Assembly (NCBI GenBank): GCA_045599965.1 | Contig: JAZRXA010000005.1 | Location: 1 to 47,541 of the forward strand | Direction of reading: 5' to 3' | DNA: 47,541 nucleotides | Source: RGIG5612 sp045599965 | GTDB lineage: Bacteria; Bacillota; Clostridia; Lachnospirales; Lachnospiraceae | In this document: one piece after another, positions 40,223-47,541 of the stretch | Layout: each line of letters begins with the position of its first letter | Position numbering within the stretch: the stretch's first letter is position 1 | Notes under the pieces: model-generated | What the model was told of the DNA's origin: nothing | Seen by the model: only the letters and a program-made list of their open reading frames with translations | The model's database searches: none | Position numbers and translations under genes: made by a program

Positions 40223-42103
40223 TCAACTCAACCTATAAATTCTAACCCCATCAAAAATCTTTAATAATGTAAGCATTGTGTTCATAGGCTCTACATCTTT
40301 ATCTTGTTCTTCTTTTGAAAGTTTATGATAGTGCTCATGCGCTTTCTCATAAGTTAGGCCATCTCCAAGTTCTTCTTCTGTGATCATGTCCATATGCAAC
40401 CTTAAAAGTTCCCTTTCATCTCCAGAAATATTCGGTGCATATTTCCATCCCATATCAATATGTTCTTTAAGCCATCTTTCATGTTCCATCGGACCAATCT
40501 TCTTTATGTCCTCAACATCAAAACTTGTTATCTCATCGAAATCTACTGGACGGTCCGTATAGAATCCACCTATTACATTCAAATACTTATCAAATGCTTT
40601 TGCTTGATTAATATTTGAAAGTTTATATTCTAATGACATTTCATTAAAAGATTTAATAAAACCATCTGTATGTTCTGTCAAAAACTCCATTTCCTTTCCT
40701 GCTGCCTTTGCCTCTTCCCATTCTTTGCTCTTGCTCCATCTTCCATTAAGCACAACTGCAAAATAATACAAATGCAAAAAGCTACTTTCTGAAAGGAATG
40801 CTTTCTTTCTTCCTGCTCTTCTTTGATCCCATTTTCCATCTACTGACAAATTAAGAATTTTGGTATCTACGATAGTGTCAATTTCTAATTGGAATGCAGG
40901 TTTTTCTCCACCATCAGCTATCATTTTTTTAATAGCGCTGCCTTTATGTTGTTCATTTATATCATAAATGAACAAAGCTTTAACTTTATTATTTTCAAAT
41001 TCAAAATCACAATCCATAGGATAAAGTTTATTTCTTGAATTTCTTCCATAAGATGTTCTGTCCCAACATTGCATCTCGTCACAAAACATAAGCATATACG
41101 CTAATGGATGGAGTTCACACATAAGTGGCTTATTAAGTTTTTCATTATCAAAAAATGCTATACTATATTTATATAAACTATTGTGCAAAATAATTGCAGT
41201 TAAAGCATCAATATCTGCCATGTTCATATCTGCTTCCTGATTTTCATATACAGTTTTTAGCACGATATTCGCACTAAAATAAGCATGATCCATAAAGTAA
41301 TTATATTGTTCTGGATGGGTTGGCTTATTTGCAAGAATCTCCTTCATGCTCTTTTCAGAAAAAATATAAGTATCTGCCAATCTATCACAAAGAGCATAAG
41401 CAAAAAATTCATCTGAATTTTCAAAAATAGCATCTCTTGTTCCATATATATTTGCAATTTTTTTCTTTGTAAGCTCACTTAATTTCTTTTCATTATCAAG
41501 ATTATGATAAGCTACAAATGGTTTTCCCTTGCGATTGTTTTTTGTTGCCTCAAAATATGATGCAACCTGTTCAAACGGAAGTTCAAACGGATAACCCATA
41601 TCATGAAATAGCGATGTTATACCCCAATATTTTAAGAAATGATGTGCTGCCTTTTTTGAATCTCTTAAGTTATAAAAATCAGAATATATAAGCCTATAAT
41701 TTTCGTTGCTTTCATATATTGCAAGTCCAAGTGCAAAAACATAAACAGAGTGTGAATAATGATCTCTATGTTTCATTACAACATTACTTGTATTTTCCTC
41801 ATATTCAGAAAGCATTTCAATCATTGTACTAGTCTTATCATATTCTGTAATAAACATTTCTATAAAACAAAAATAAACATCAAAAGCGTCTTTAGCTGCT
41901 CCTGAATCTAAAAATCTTTCAAGAGCTAACTCCAAACATCTTCTATCGTTATCCATTTGCATATTATATGGGATTTGATTAAGCTTAAGACTCTTTCCTA
42001 AGAAAGTGCCCATCTCTTTTTCTTTATTTGAAATTTCCTCGTTATATCCAAGGCCTTGACATGTCTCATGTAAAAAATTGCAAACTGTTTCTTTTAGATT
42101 CAT
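40223..42103 (-). CDS. HD-hydrolase-like protein with C-terminal RyR domain
   Basis: A 626-residue soluble protein, unnamed. The centre has an HD-phosphohydrolase pattern: histidines in KHRDHYSHS (112-118), the HD pair in ITSLFHDMGYP (H167-D168), AIILHNSLY (H307), and MFCDEMQCWDR (D342). Residues about 538-626 match a RyR domain: EHERWLKEHIDMGWKYA, then HYHKLSKEEQDKDVEPM, and LLKIFDGVRIYR. HD domains cleave phosphoester bonds, often in nucleotides; bacterial RyR domains are thought to bind modified nucleotides or protein peptides in conflict systems. It lies 65 bases after the third TIR gene without a terminator between, SD AGAGGAA. It may make, sense or remove the nucleotide signal of the operon. 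The domain calls are by eye. Confidence 0.7.
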   Translation of the reverse strand: MNLKETVCNFLHETCQGLGYNEEISNKEKEMGTFLGKSLKLNQIPYNMQMDNDRRCLELALERFLDSGAAKDAFDVYFCFIEMFITEYDKTSTMIEMLSEYEENTSNVVMKHRDHYSHSVYVFALGLAIYESNENYRLIYSDFYNLRDSKKAAHHFLKYWGITSLFHDMGYPFELPFEQVASYFEATKNNRKGKPFVAYHNLDNEKKLSELTKKKIANIYGTRDAIFENSDEFFAYALCDRLADTYIFSEKSMKEILANKPTHPEQYNYFMDHAYFSANIVLKTVYENQEADMNMADIDALTAIILHNSLYKYSIAFFDNEKLNKPLMCELHPLAYMLMFCDEMQCWDRTSYGRNSRNKLYPMDCDFEFENNKVKALFIYDINEQHKGSAIKKMIADGGEKPAFQLEIDTIVDTKILNLSVDGKWDQRRAGRKKAFLSESSFLHLYYFAVVLNGRWSKSKEWEEAKAAGKEMEFLTEHTDGFIKSFNEMSLEYKLSNINQAKAFDKYLNVIGGFYTDRPVDFDEITSFDVEDIKKIGPMEHERWLKEHIDMGWKYAPNISGDERELLRLHMDMITEEELGDGLTYEKAHEHYHKLSKEEQDKDVEPMNTMLTLLKIFDGVRIYRLS

Positions 42104-42168
42104 TTTATTTCCTCTGCATTCTTATATAAATTTTTTATAAATTACTTTTTCCTGCTATGTATTAATTA

Positions 42169-43170
42169 CTAATATTTAATATAAATAACTCTAAACTTTA
42201 CATTCTCTGGCACCTTAATAGGAAACATATCTTTTGAAATCTTTACTGTTTCTAATTTCGGGCAGTTTCTTAAAATTCCCAAATCGCTGATATCTCCACG
42301 ATGAATTGTAATCTCTTGCAGATTAGGAAGATAAGCAAAATATTTCAATGTAGAATCTGTAACATAATCAAAATCTACTGATTCATTTTGAACACGTGTT
42401 AAATCAAGATATGTTGGTTCATGTTCTAAATTTTCAAACCCAAAATTATTGAAAATATTATCCCTAGCTTCATCATTCTCAAAAGTTAACTTTTCACCAA
42501 GTTCTTTTTGGTCAGTTTGCATAATTACTGCATCGGCAATAAGACTATCAAAATCATCTAATCCTTCAGTTTTTTCTTTAATAACCTGGCTTTCTTTTTT
42601 TACACTGTTTTGTGTATTTAATCCTGGCAGGAAATTATCAAACCATCCCGATTTAAGTCCTATTAGCCCTACTATAACCACTAATACTAAAAAAGCCGCA
42701 ATAGCTAGTAACGCATTCCATAATGCTCCATATTTATTTCTTACAATCTGTCTTTCATATCCGCTTCCATCGCCAATAAAGTTTTCAGGAATTAATTCTA
42801 TTAATTCTTTCTCACCTTCAACAACCAAGCAACTTCCATCTTCTACCTTCTTATCTAGAAGTATTTGATTTTGTGTTCCTAACTTATATTCAATAAGTAT
42901 TTTATCGCTTGATGCCGCACGGCTTACTTCATTTTGGCAATTTGGAGAATCCAGTGAATTTTGTGAAACGAATATGATAACTGCTGCCGCTCCATTTAAA
43001 TGGTCCGCAATATTTTGAGGCCATTCGCTACCCGGCGCAATTCCTTCGTCATACCATACTCTGTACTTTTGTTCATAAAGTTGTTCAATAATCGGAAGCA
43101 CAATTTCAGAATCTTTATGCGCGTAACTTACAAATATATATTCTTTTTTTCCTTCATAAGCCGGTACCAT
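42169..43170 (-). CDS. TIR-TM-LRR protein 3 (catalytic glutamate present)
   Basis: A 333-residue membrane protein. The TIR domain (about 10-125) starts KEYIFVSYAHKDSEIVLPIIEQL, with the BB-loop-like WYDEGIAPGSEW and SPNCQNEVSRA, where E81 lies at the expected NADase glutamate position. One membrane helix (about 150-172) is preceded by RNK, so the TIR side is cytoplasmic. The C-terminal part, outside the cell, ends with two leucine-rich repeat units (LPNLQEITIHRGDISDLGILRNCPKLETVKI). No signal peptide. SD AGGAG. It is the best candidate for an active NADase among the three paralogues; this is inferred from the motif only. Confidence 0.8.
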   Translation of the reverse strand: MVPAYEGKKEYIFVSYAHKDSEIVLPIIEQLYEQKYRVWYDEGIAPGSEWPQNIADHLNGAAAVIIFVSQNSLDSPNCQNEVSRAASSDKILIEYKLGTQNQILLDKKVEDGSCLVVEGEKELIELIPENFIGDGSGYERQIVRNKYGALWNALLAIAAFLVLVVIVGLIGLKSGWFDNFLPGLNTQNSVKKESQVIKEKTEGLDDFDSLIADAVIMQTDQKELGEKLTFENDEARDNIFNNFGFENLEHEPTYLDLTRVQNESVDFDYVTDSTLKYFAYLPNLQEITIHRGDISDLGILRNCPKLETVKISKDMFPIKVPENVKFRVIYIKY

Positions 43171-43181
43171 AAACTTGCTCC

Positions 43182-44060
43182 TTACTTCACGATTTCAAAC
43201 TCTATCTGCCCTAGGCTATCCGGGATTAAATTTATTAAATTCTGTCCTATTTTTACTGTGTGCAAATTTGGGCATCCTTGTAATTGGTCAATTCTTCTTA
43301 GATTATTACAGTCAGTAATATTTAAAACCTCTATATCTACTTTTTGAATACCTTCAAGCGAATTAATTTCGCTCTCGGTAAAATCCAATTCCTTTACTTT
43401 TTTCCCTTCTAAAACTTTGATTGCTTCTTCTGCATATTTTGAAACATTTAAGTAATCGCTGCCATCAGCATCCCTAAACATATATTCTGCAGAATTATAA
43501 TATTGTATCCTGTTTCTAATTATTGCATTTGCTCCAAGGCCAAATCCAATTATCACTACAACAATAACGGCAGCAAGAATAAGTTGCTTAGTTTTGTTCA
43601 CGTTTATTTTTACAGGTGTTGCTCCTAAAACATCCTGGGTAATAACTTCCAGTTCTTCAAGCTTACTTTCTAATTCCTTATAATCGTTATATTCAATTAC
43701 AGGAATATTCGCCAATTGCATATCAAGACCATGTGTAAAATCTTCGTTATCCAGTCTAATACAAACAATATGCTTCTTTTGTTCAAGCGCAAAGTTAATA
43801 TTATTTCTAAACTCAAGACTATCACATGCTTTTTTCGACATGAAGAATAATACTGTCTCTGACTGCTTTATTGCCTTGGCTATTGTTTCCGGATTTTCTG
43901 AATCTTTGTTTCCTTGTATGTCAAAGAAAAGCTTTATTCCGACCCCGGCCATTTTTTCAGCAAATATCGTCGCCTTTGTTGAATCTGCTTTAACGCAGCG
44001 TGCAAAGACAAAATCTTCATTTCCTATATAATTTTCATAACTAAACTTTTTTTCAATCAT
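43182..44060 (-). CDS. TIR-like-TM-LRR protein 2 (degenerate)
   Basis: A 292-residue paralogue of its two neighbours. The TIR-like domain (about 14-140) has FVFARCVKADSTKATIFAEKM in place of the FVSYAHKD start and SLEFRNNINFA where N87 replaces the catalytic glutamate. A membrane helix spans about 159-180 (LILAAVIVVVIIGFGLGANAI), followed by a stalk and two or three LRR units (VKELDFTESEINSLEGIQ, IEVLNITDCNNLRRIDQLQGCPNLHTVKI). The start overlaps the stop of the first TIR gene by eight bases. Probably a structural or sensor subunit. Confidence 0.75.
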   Translation of the reverse strand: MIEKKFSYENYIGNEDFVFARCVKADSTKATIFAEKMAGVGIKLFFDIQGNKDSENPETIAKAIKQSETVLFFMSKKACDSLEFRNNINFALEQKKHIVCIRLDNEDFTHGLDMQLANIPVIEYNDYKELESKLEELEVITQDVLGATPVKINVNKTKQLILAAVIVVVIIGFGLGANAIIRNRIQYYNSAEYMFRDADGSDYLNVSKYAEEAIKVLEGKKVKELDFTESEINSLEGIQKVDIEVLNITDCNNLRRIDQLQGCPNLHTVKIGQNLINLIPDSLGQIEFEIVK

Positions 44061-45597
44061 CTATGTACCTTATTTCGAATGGTGCTCCATTCAATTGGCT
44101 TTCTGCAAGATATCTTTGGCTTTCATAAACTTCTAAATATTTCAAACTTTTCAATTTAAGACATGGTGTCAGATCAGTTAAATTATTACATCCTTTTAAC
44201 ACCAATGTTTCAATCCCTTCAAAGTGCTCTATTCCTTCTAATGATATCAAAGACTCTGCATGGCATACATCAAGTCTTCTTTTAACCGTTAACCAGGAAA
44301 GATCTTCAAGGGTAGTAATATTTATGCCTGCTGAATTAACCTCGTCAAGTATAGTTCCCTCTAAATATGGTCTAAGTTCTTCAACCTTTGCATTATCTAT
44401 ACTTAAACGTCCTAAAAAATTAATATCCTTAAGAAATGAATAATCTTTTATCCTATCATTTCCGTATGTCCTGTGAACATCTATTGTATCCATGTCATCA
44501 TGTACTCCAAGATACGGCATAGATGTAATATATGTCCCTTCTGCATAAATTACATTTAATCCACGTATTGTATCTGTACCAGGGATTTCTGATACTGGAG
44601 TAAAACTAAAGCAAAGAATATCTAAATTCGGAAGACTTTGAATAGGCGATAGGTCATTGATATCCGTATAATTTACCGATAATTCCCATAAATTTTCTAA
44701 CCTCTCAAGTCCTTCTAAAGATCGTATTGGATTATTTTCAACAACAATTCTTTCAAGACGAGGGCAATCTCTTAGCGGTGATAAATCTGTAATATTATTT
44801 CCGCAAATACGGATTACTTTTAAGTTTTTCAGTTTTGCAAGACATGAAAGATCCGATATGTCTCCTCTTTGCGTAACTCCTGATTCAGGGTCTTTATCTT
44901 TGTATTTCACCTCGTATGCTATCGTTCCGTCCGACATGGTTTGGGATATCCCAACATCGTCAACATTCGTAAATACATTTGTCCCGATAATATTAATATC
45001 TGTTATAGAATCTAGTTCTTGCTGGGTTAGTCCTTTCAATCCAAATGTTTCCATTTCTGATGATAACTGCTGGGCTGGAACAATCAAAAGTGGATAAACA
45101 ACCGCTACAAAAATCAAAATAGCCGCTGCAATTGGAATAAAAACTGCCGCAAGAGATGTGTTTCTTTTAAACCTTTTTTGTTGCGGAGTTACTTTCATAT
45201 CTCTAAATATTGCGGATTCTTTTAATCTTGTATTAAACTCTTCTTCTGATGAAAAATTCTTTAAGAACATTGCCTGTGCACTATCAAGTTGCATATGTCC
45301 CCATGAATCCATTGAAATATCTTCAAGATATATTGTAAGAATATTTTTATTATGTTTTACTGCTTCATCAACAATTTTTCTAAAGTCTGCATTATCAAAA
45401 AACTTTTGAGTAACAAAAAGAATTACTGCGCATGCTCCTTCTATTCTTTTCATTTCTCGTTTATCAATCTTTTCTCCATGCCAGAATAAAACCTCTTCAC
45501 TTGATAATAATTCAAGCTTCGGAAGTGCCTTCTCTTCGCATTCCTTTGCAAAAGATACATAAATATACGGTTTGTTATTTCCTGAATAATATTTCAT
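44053..45597 (-). CDS. TIR-TM-LRR protein 1 (large LRR region)
   Basis: A 514-residue protein, the largest of the three. The TIR domain (about 8-130) has KPYIYVSFAKECEEKALPKLELL, LFWHGEKIDKREM and DNADFRKIVDEA; isoleucine 75 stands where the catalytic glutamate is expected. The helix at 149-174 follows KRFKRN, placing TIR inside. Residues about 246-512 form around ten LRR units of the 22-residue internalin type (ITDLSPLRDCPRLERI, IRSLEGLERLENLWEL, INDLSPIQSLPNLDIL). These are expected to be extracytoplasmic, so the protein is organised like a Toll receptor with the order reversed. It is 12 bases after the SLATT gene. SD weak. Confidence 0.8.
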   Translation of the reverse strand: MKYYSGNNKPYIYVSFAKECEEKALPKLELLSSEEVLFWHGEKIDKREMKRIEGACAVILFVTQKFFDNADFRKIVDEAVKHNKNILTIYLEDISMDSWGHMQLDSAQAMFLKNFSSEEEFNTRLKESAIFRDMKVTPQQKRFKRNTSLAAVFIPIAAAILIFVAVVYPLLIVPAQQLSSEMETFGLKGLTQQELDSITDINIIGTNVFTNVDDVGISQTMSDGTIAYEVKYKDKDPESGVTQRGDISDLSCLAKLKNLKVIRICGNNITDLSPLRDCPRLERIVVENNPIRSLEGLERLENLWELSVNYTDINDLSPIQSLPNLDILCFSFTPVSEIPGTDTIRGLNVIYAEGTYITSMPYLGVHDDMDTIDVHRTYGNDRIKDYSFLKDINFLGRLSIDNAKVEELRPYLEGTILDEVNSAGINITTLEDLSWLTVKRRLDVCHAESLISLEGIEHFEGIETLVLKGCNNLTDLTPCLKLKSLKYLEVYESQRYLAESQLNGAPFEIRYIDD

Positions 45598-45609
45598 AAT
45601 CTTTTCAAA

Positions 45610-46491
45610 TTAAAAATCCAAAGTTAACATATTGTTTTTCATATAAGAATACCAATTGCCATTTTCAAGAATCTCTTCCCTAGCTGTATTTTCAATAATT
45701 TCCTTAGTCAATGGCTCAACCTCAATTTTGCTAATTACATCACTATACAATTTGGCCATCTCAACATGATCTGAAATTTTTCTTTCAAGATTTTGTTTTC
45801 CATAATAGCTTGCTAAGAAAAGTGAAATCGCACTCAAAAGACCAACTACAATCAAAACATAACCTTTTAAAGTAATTGTCCCTATAAAATTGTGCACATC
45901 AATGCTAGGGATAAATTCAATTAAGCAAGCAATAACAACTATAACAATAACCGCAATTTTTACAGCATTTGATATTCTATTATTTACCTTTAATTTCCTT
46001 CTTGTTTTCTTTTCCGCATCAGTATGGTAATTATATTGTTCCAAAAGCCATTTGTTCTTAAGTTCTTCAAAAGAAAATATTTTTGTATTATGTGCTGAAT
46101 TCTCAATTATTTCCCATATCCATTCAGTATCATCACGCATCGTGTATGAAAAATATTCCGCAACATTTTTTTCTATTCCAGCAGAGAAAAAAACATTTTG
46201 AACTCTTATTACTTCTGCAAGTAATCTGTAGTTTATATATTTTGTATGAAACTGTTTCTTTTTTGCATAATAAAGTATCAAACCACCAGCAATCATAAGT
46301 AAAGCATAAATAAAAATCATCACCACTAAATCAAGTTCATCATAAAACAAGAATGCCGCTACCATAGCCATTCCTATTGATGCCAATAGTCTTAGACAAT
46401 TAATATATGATTTTTGATTATTTAATGAAAGTTGATCAGCTTCTTTTCCAATATCAGCTAAAAATCTTCCAGAAACAATAAGTTCGTTCAT
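45610..46491 (-). CDS. SLATT-like four-TM protein (DUF4231-type)
   Basis: A 293-residue membrane protein with helices at about 31-50, 55-75, 176-193 and 208-230. Between the first pair and the second lies the characteristic YRLLAEVIRVQNVFF (88-102) and a Trp-rich segment DTEWIWEIIE (122-130). The C-terminus AREEILENGNWYSYMKNN matches the usual SLATT ending. SLATT proteins are predicted pore-forming effectors in nucleotide-linked conflict systems, often with SLOG, SMODS or TIR partners. Here it is the first gene of the operon before three TIR genes. No SD; TATAAT at 46536-46541 without a recognisable -35. The assignment rests on these motifs. Confidence 0.75.
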   Translation of the reverse strand: MNELIVSGRFLADIGKEADQLSLNNQKSYINCLRLLASIGMAMVAAFLFYDELDLVVMIFIYALLMIAGGLILYYAKKKQFHTKYINYRLLAEVIRVQNVFFSAGIEKNVAEYFSYTMRDDTEWIWEIIENSAHNTKIFSFEELKNKWLLEQYNYHTDAEKKTRRKLKVNNRISNAVKIAVIVIVVIACLIEFIPSIDVHNFIGTITLKGYVLIVVGLLSAISLFLASYYGKQNLERKISDHVEMAKLYSDVISKIEVEPLTKEIIENTAREEILENGNWYSYMKNNMLTLDF

Positions 46492-46617
46492 ATAATCATT
46501 TTTATATTTTTCAATGAATCTTAAATGATACTCTCATTATATTTGAGTCAAATTAATTCTACTATAAAAAAGTAATACTTGACAATTAAAATATAACGAA
46601 TCAATAAGTGCATTTTA

Positions 46618-46651
46618 AATAAAAAAAGTCCATCCCATAAGGATGGACTTT
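46618..46651 (-). terminator. Rho-independent terminator after rpsI
   Basis: A perfect 11-bp stem, AAAGTCCATCC (46625-46635) with GGATGGACTTT (46641-46651), has a 5-base loop. On the minus strand TTTTATTT follows. It separates the ribosomal genes from the island. The 130 bases between it and the SLATT gene are AT-rich with only the -10-like box noted there. Confidence 0.95.
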
Positions 46652-46670
46652 GATTTGCTTTTGTCTCTGA

Positions 46671-47060
46671 CTAACGTTTTGAGAACTGTGGTGCACGACG
46701 AGCGCCTTTTAAGCCATACTTCTTTCTTTCTTTCATACGAGGATCTCTTGTTAAGTATCCTTCTTTCTTCAATGCATCATGATTATCTGAATCTGCTTGA
46801 AGAAGAGCTCTTGCGATGCCGTGACGGATTGCGCCAGCTTGTCCTGTGAATCCACCACCACGTACTGTTACAGTAATGTCATATTTGTCTGTTGCATTAA
46901 CTGCTTCAAGAGGCTGACGAACGATTACTTTAAGTGTTTCAAGTCCAAAGTATTCGTCGATTGGTCTTTTGTTAATTGTGATATTTCCTTTGCCAGGCTC
47001 AACATATACTCTAGCTATGCTTTTTTTACGTCTACCTGTTCCATAAAATTTATTTGCCAA
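46671..47060 (-). CDS. rpsI: 30S ribosomal protein S9
   Basis: The 129-residue S9: FYGTGRRKKSIARVYVEPGKG, VTVRGGGFTGQAGAIRHGIARALLQ, and the C-terminal tail RRAPQFSKR whose last residues touch the P-site tRNA anticodon loop. It follows rplM by 19 bases and ends in a strong terminator. Confidence 0.98.
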   Translation of the reverse strand: MANKFYGTGRRKKSIARVYVEPGKGNITINKRPIDEYFGLETLKVIVRQPLEAVNATDKYDITVTVRGGGFTGQAGAIRHGIARALLQADSDNHDALKKEGYLTRDPRMKERKKYGLKGARRAPQFSKR

Positions 47061-47079
47061 TGTTATTTCCTCCCTTCAA

Positions 47080-47508
47080 TTAAAGCTCAATGCTTTCAGG
47101 CTTTTGTGCCTGATGTGGATGCTCAGGTCCTGCATAAACGAATAATTTCTTAATCATCTTACGTCCAAGAGGTCCTTTTGGAAGCATACCTTTAACTGCG
47201 AGTTCAATAACTTTTTCAGGTTTCTTATCAAGCATAGTCTTAAGATCTGTCTCTTTCATGCCGCCAACATAAGCTGAATGATGATAATAAATTTTTTGAT
47301 CTAACTTTTTACCTGTTACCTGAATTTTTTCAGCATTGACGATTATTACGAAATCGCCTGTGTCTTCATGAGGTGTGTAGATTGGCTTATTTTTGCCTCT
47401 CAACATCTTAGCAACCTCGCTTGAGAGACGGCCAAGTGTTTTTCCTGTAGCATCGATAACATACCATTTTCTCTCGACTTGCTCAGGATTAGCCATAAAT
47501 GTTTTCAT
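47080..47508 (-). CDS. rplM: 50S ribosomal protein L13
   Basis: The 142-residue L13: KWYVIDATGKTLGRLSSEVAKMLRGKNKP, DFVIIVNAEKIQVTGKK and GMLPKGPLGRKMIKKLFVYAG. It heads the rplM-rpsI pair. SD AGGAGG is in the window; the promoter lies beyond the edge. Confidence 0.98.
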   Translation of the reverse strand: MKTFMANPEQVERKWYVIDATGKTLGRLSSEVAKMLRGKNKPIYTPHEDTGDFVIIVNAEKIQVTGKKLDQKIYYHHSAYVGGMKETDLKTMLDKKPEKVIELAVKGMLPKGPLGRKMIKKLFVYAGPEHPHQAQKPESIEL

Positions 47509-47541
47509 CGATTTTCCTCCTAAATGTTTTCTATTTGGCTA

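Noticed and set aside
37245..46491. Prophage or transposon carrying the TIR island
   Set aside because: No integrase, transposase, terminal repeats or attachment sites seen; the island is bounded only by transcription terminators.
46555..46600. Plus-strand TTGACA as a promoter near 46577
   Set aside because: No -10 at 16-18 bp and no plus-strand gene follows.

Overview
The window is AT-rich DNA from a low-GC Gram-positive bacterium, most likely an anaerobic member of class Clostridia (Bacillota). The gene order argues for this: ireB-ruvX-DUF1292-RNase J-mltG-like-trmR-U32 peptidase, hrcA-grpE-dnaK-dnaJ-prmA behind a CIRCE operator, ylxM-ffh-rpsP-khpA-rimM-trmD, and rplM-rpsI. SD sequences are AGGAGG-like and promoters are TTGACA/TATAAT type. 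I cannot name a genus. Most genes lie on the minus strand.

Layout. 1-189: end of a tRNA operon (Met, Val) with its promoter. 198-3651: cupin, ACP-like protein, phosphate acetyltransferase, NAD synthetase and a DUF3737 beta-helix protein, read from a promoter at 3623-3651. 3655-9763: CPBP protease, tRNA U34 modification genes (U32 peptidase, TrmR), a truncated MltG-like protein, RNase J with a structured leader, DUF1292, RuvX and IreB. 9843-13558: tRNA sulfur modification (cysteine desulfurase, ThiI, MtaB). 13655-19341: a TRAP transporter, a MerR regulator and an FAD oxidoreductase. Transporter and oxidoreductase have matching MerR-type promoters with 19-bp spacers. 19472-23398: rsmE, a small membrane protein, a Ser/Thr kinase with a linked helical protein, and a PD-(D/E)XK nuclease-like protein. 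23421-23837: a phased array of TTGCGAAA/TTTCGCAA sites, then a 40-bp tandem repeat. 23911-29949: heat-shock operon and prmA. 29987-33554: SRP/ribosome maturation operon. 33620-37237: CofE-like ligase, a repeat-rich leader, pyruvate kinase, and a DUF4230 protein. 37245-40093: MATE transporter and an ATPase/nuclease protein behind an operator-like palindrome. 40223-46491: the accessory island described next. 46618-47508: rpsI and rplM.

The most interesting region is 40223-46491. It is a compact five-gene operon: a four-TM SLATT-like protein, three tandem paralogues with a cytoplasmic TIR domain, one membrane helix and a C-terminal leucine-rich repeat region, and a protein combining an HD-hydrolase-like core with a C-terminal RyR domain. 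SLATT, TIR and RyR domains all belong to nucleotide-centred bacterial conflict systems. This set, with the TIR-TM-LRR order (a Toll-like receptor turned around), looks like an undescribed membrane-linked defence or signalling system. Only one of the three TIR domains keeps the expected catalytic glutamate, which suggests one enzyme and two receptor or scaffold subunits. All of this is inference from sequence.

Other structure: several genes (trmR, the cysteine desulfurase, the kinase, DUF4230, probably rsmE) have a -10 box only 6-8 bases before the ATG and no SD, which predicts leaderless mRNAs. A shared leader element precedes both RNase J and pyruvate kinase.
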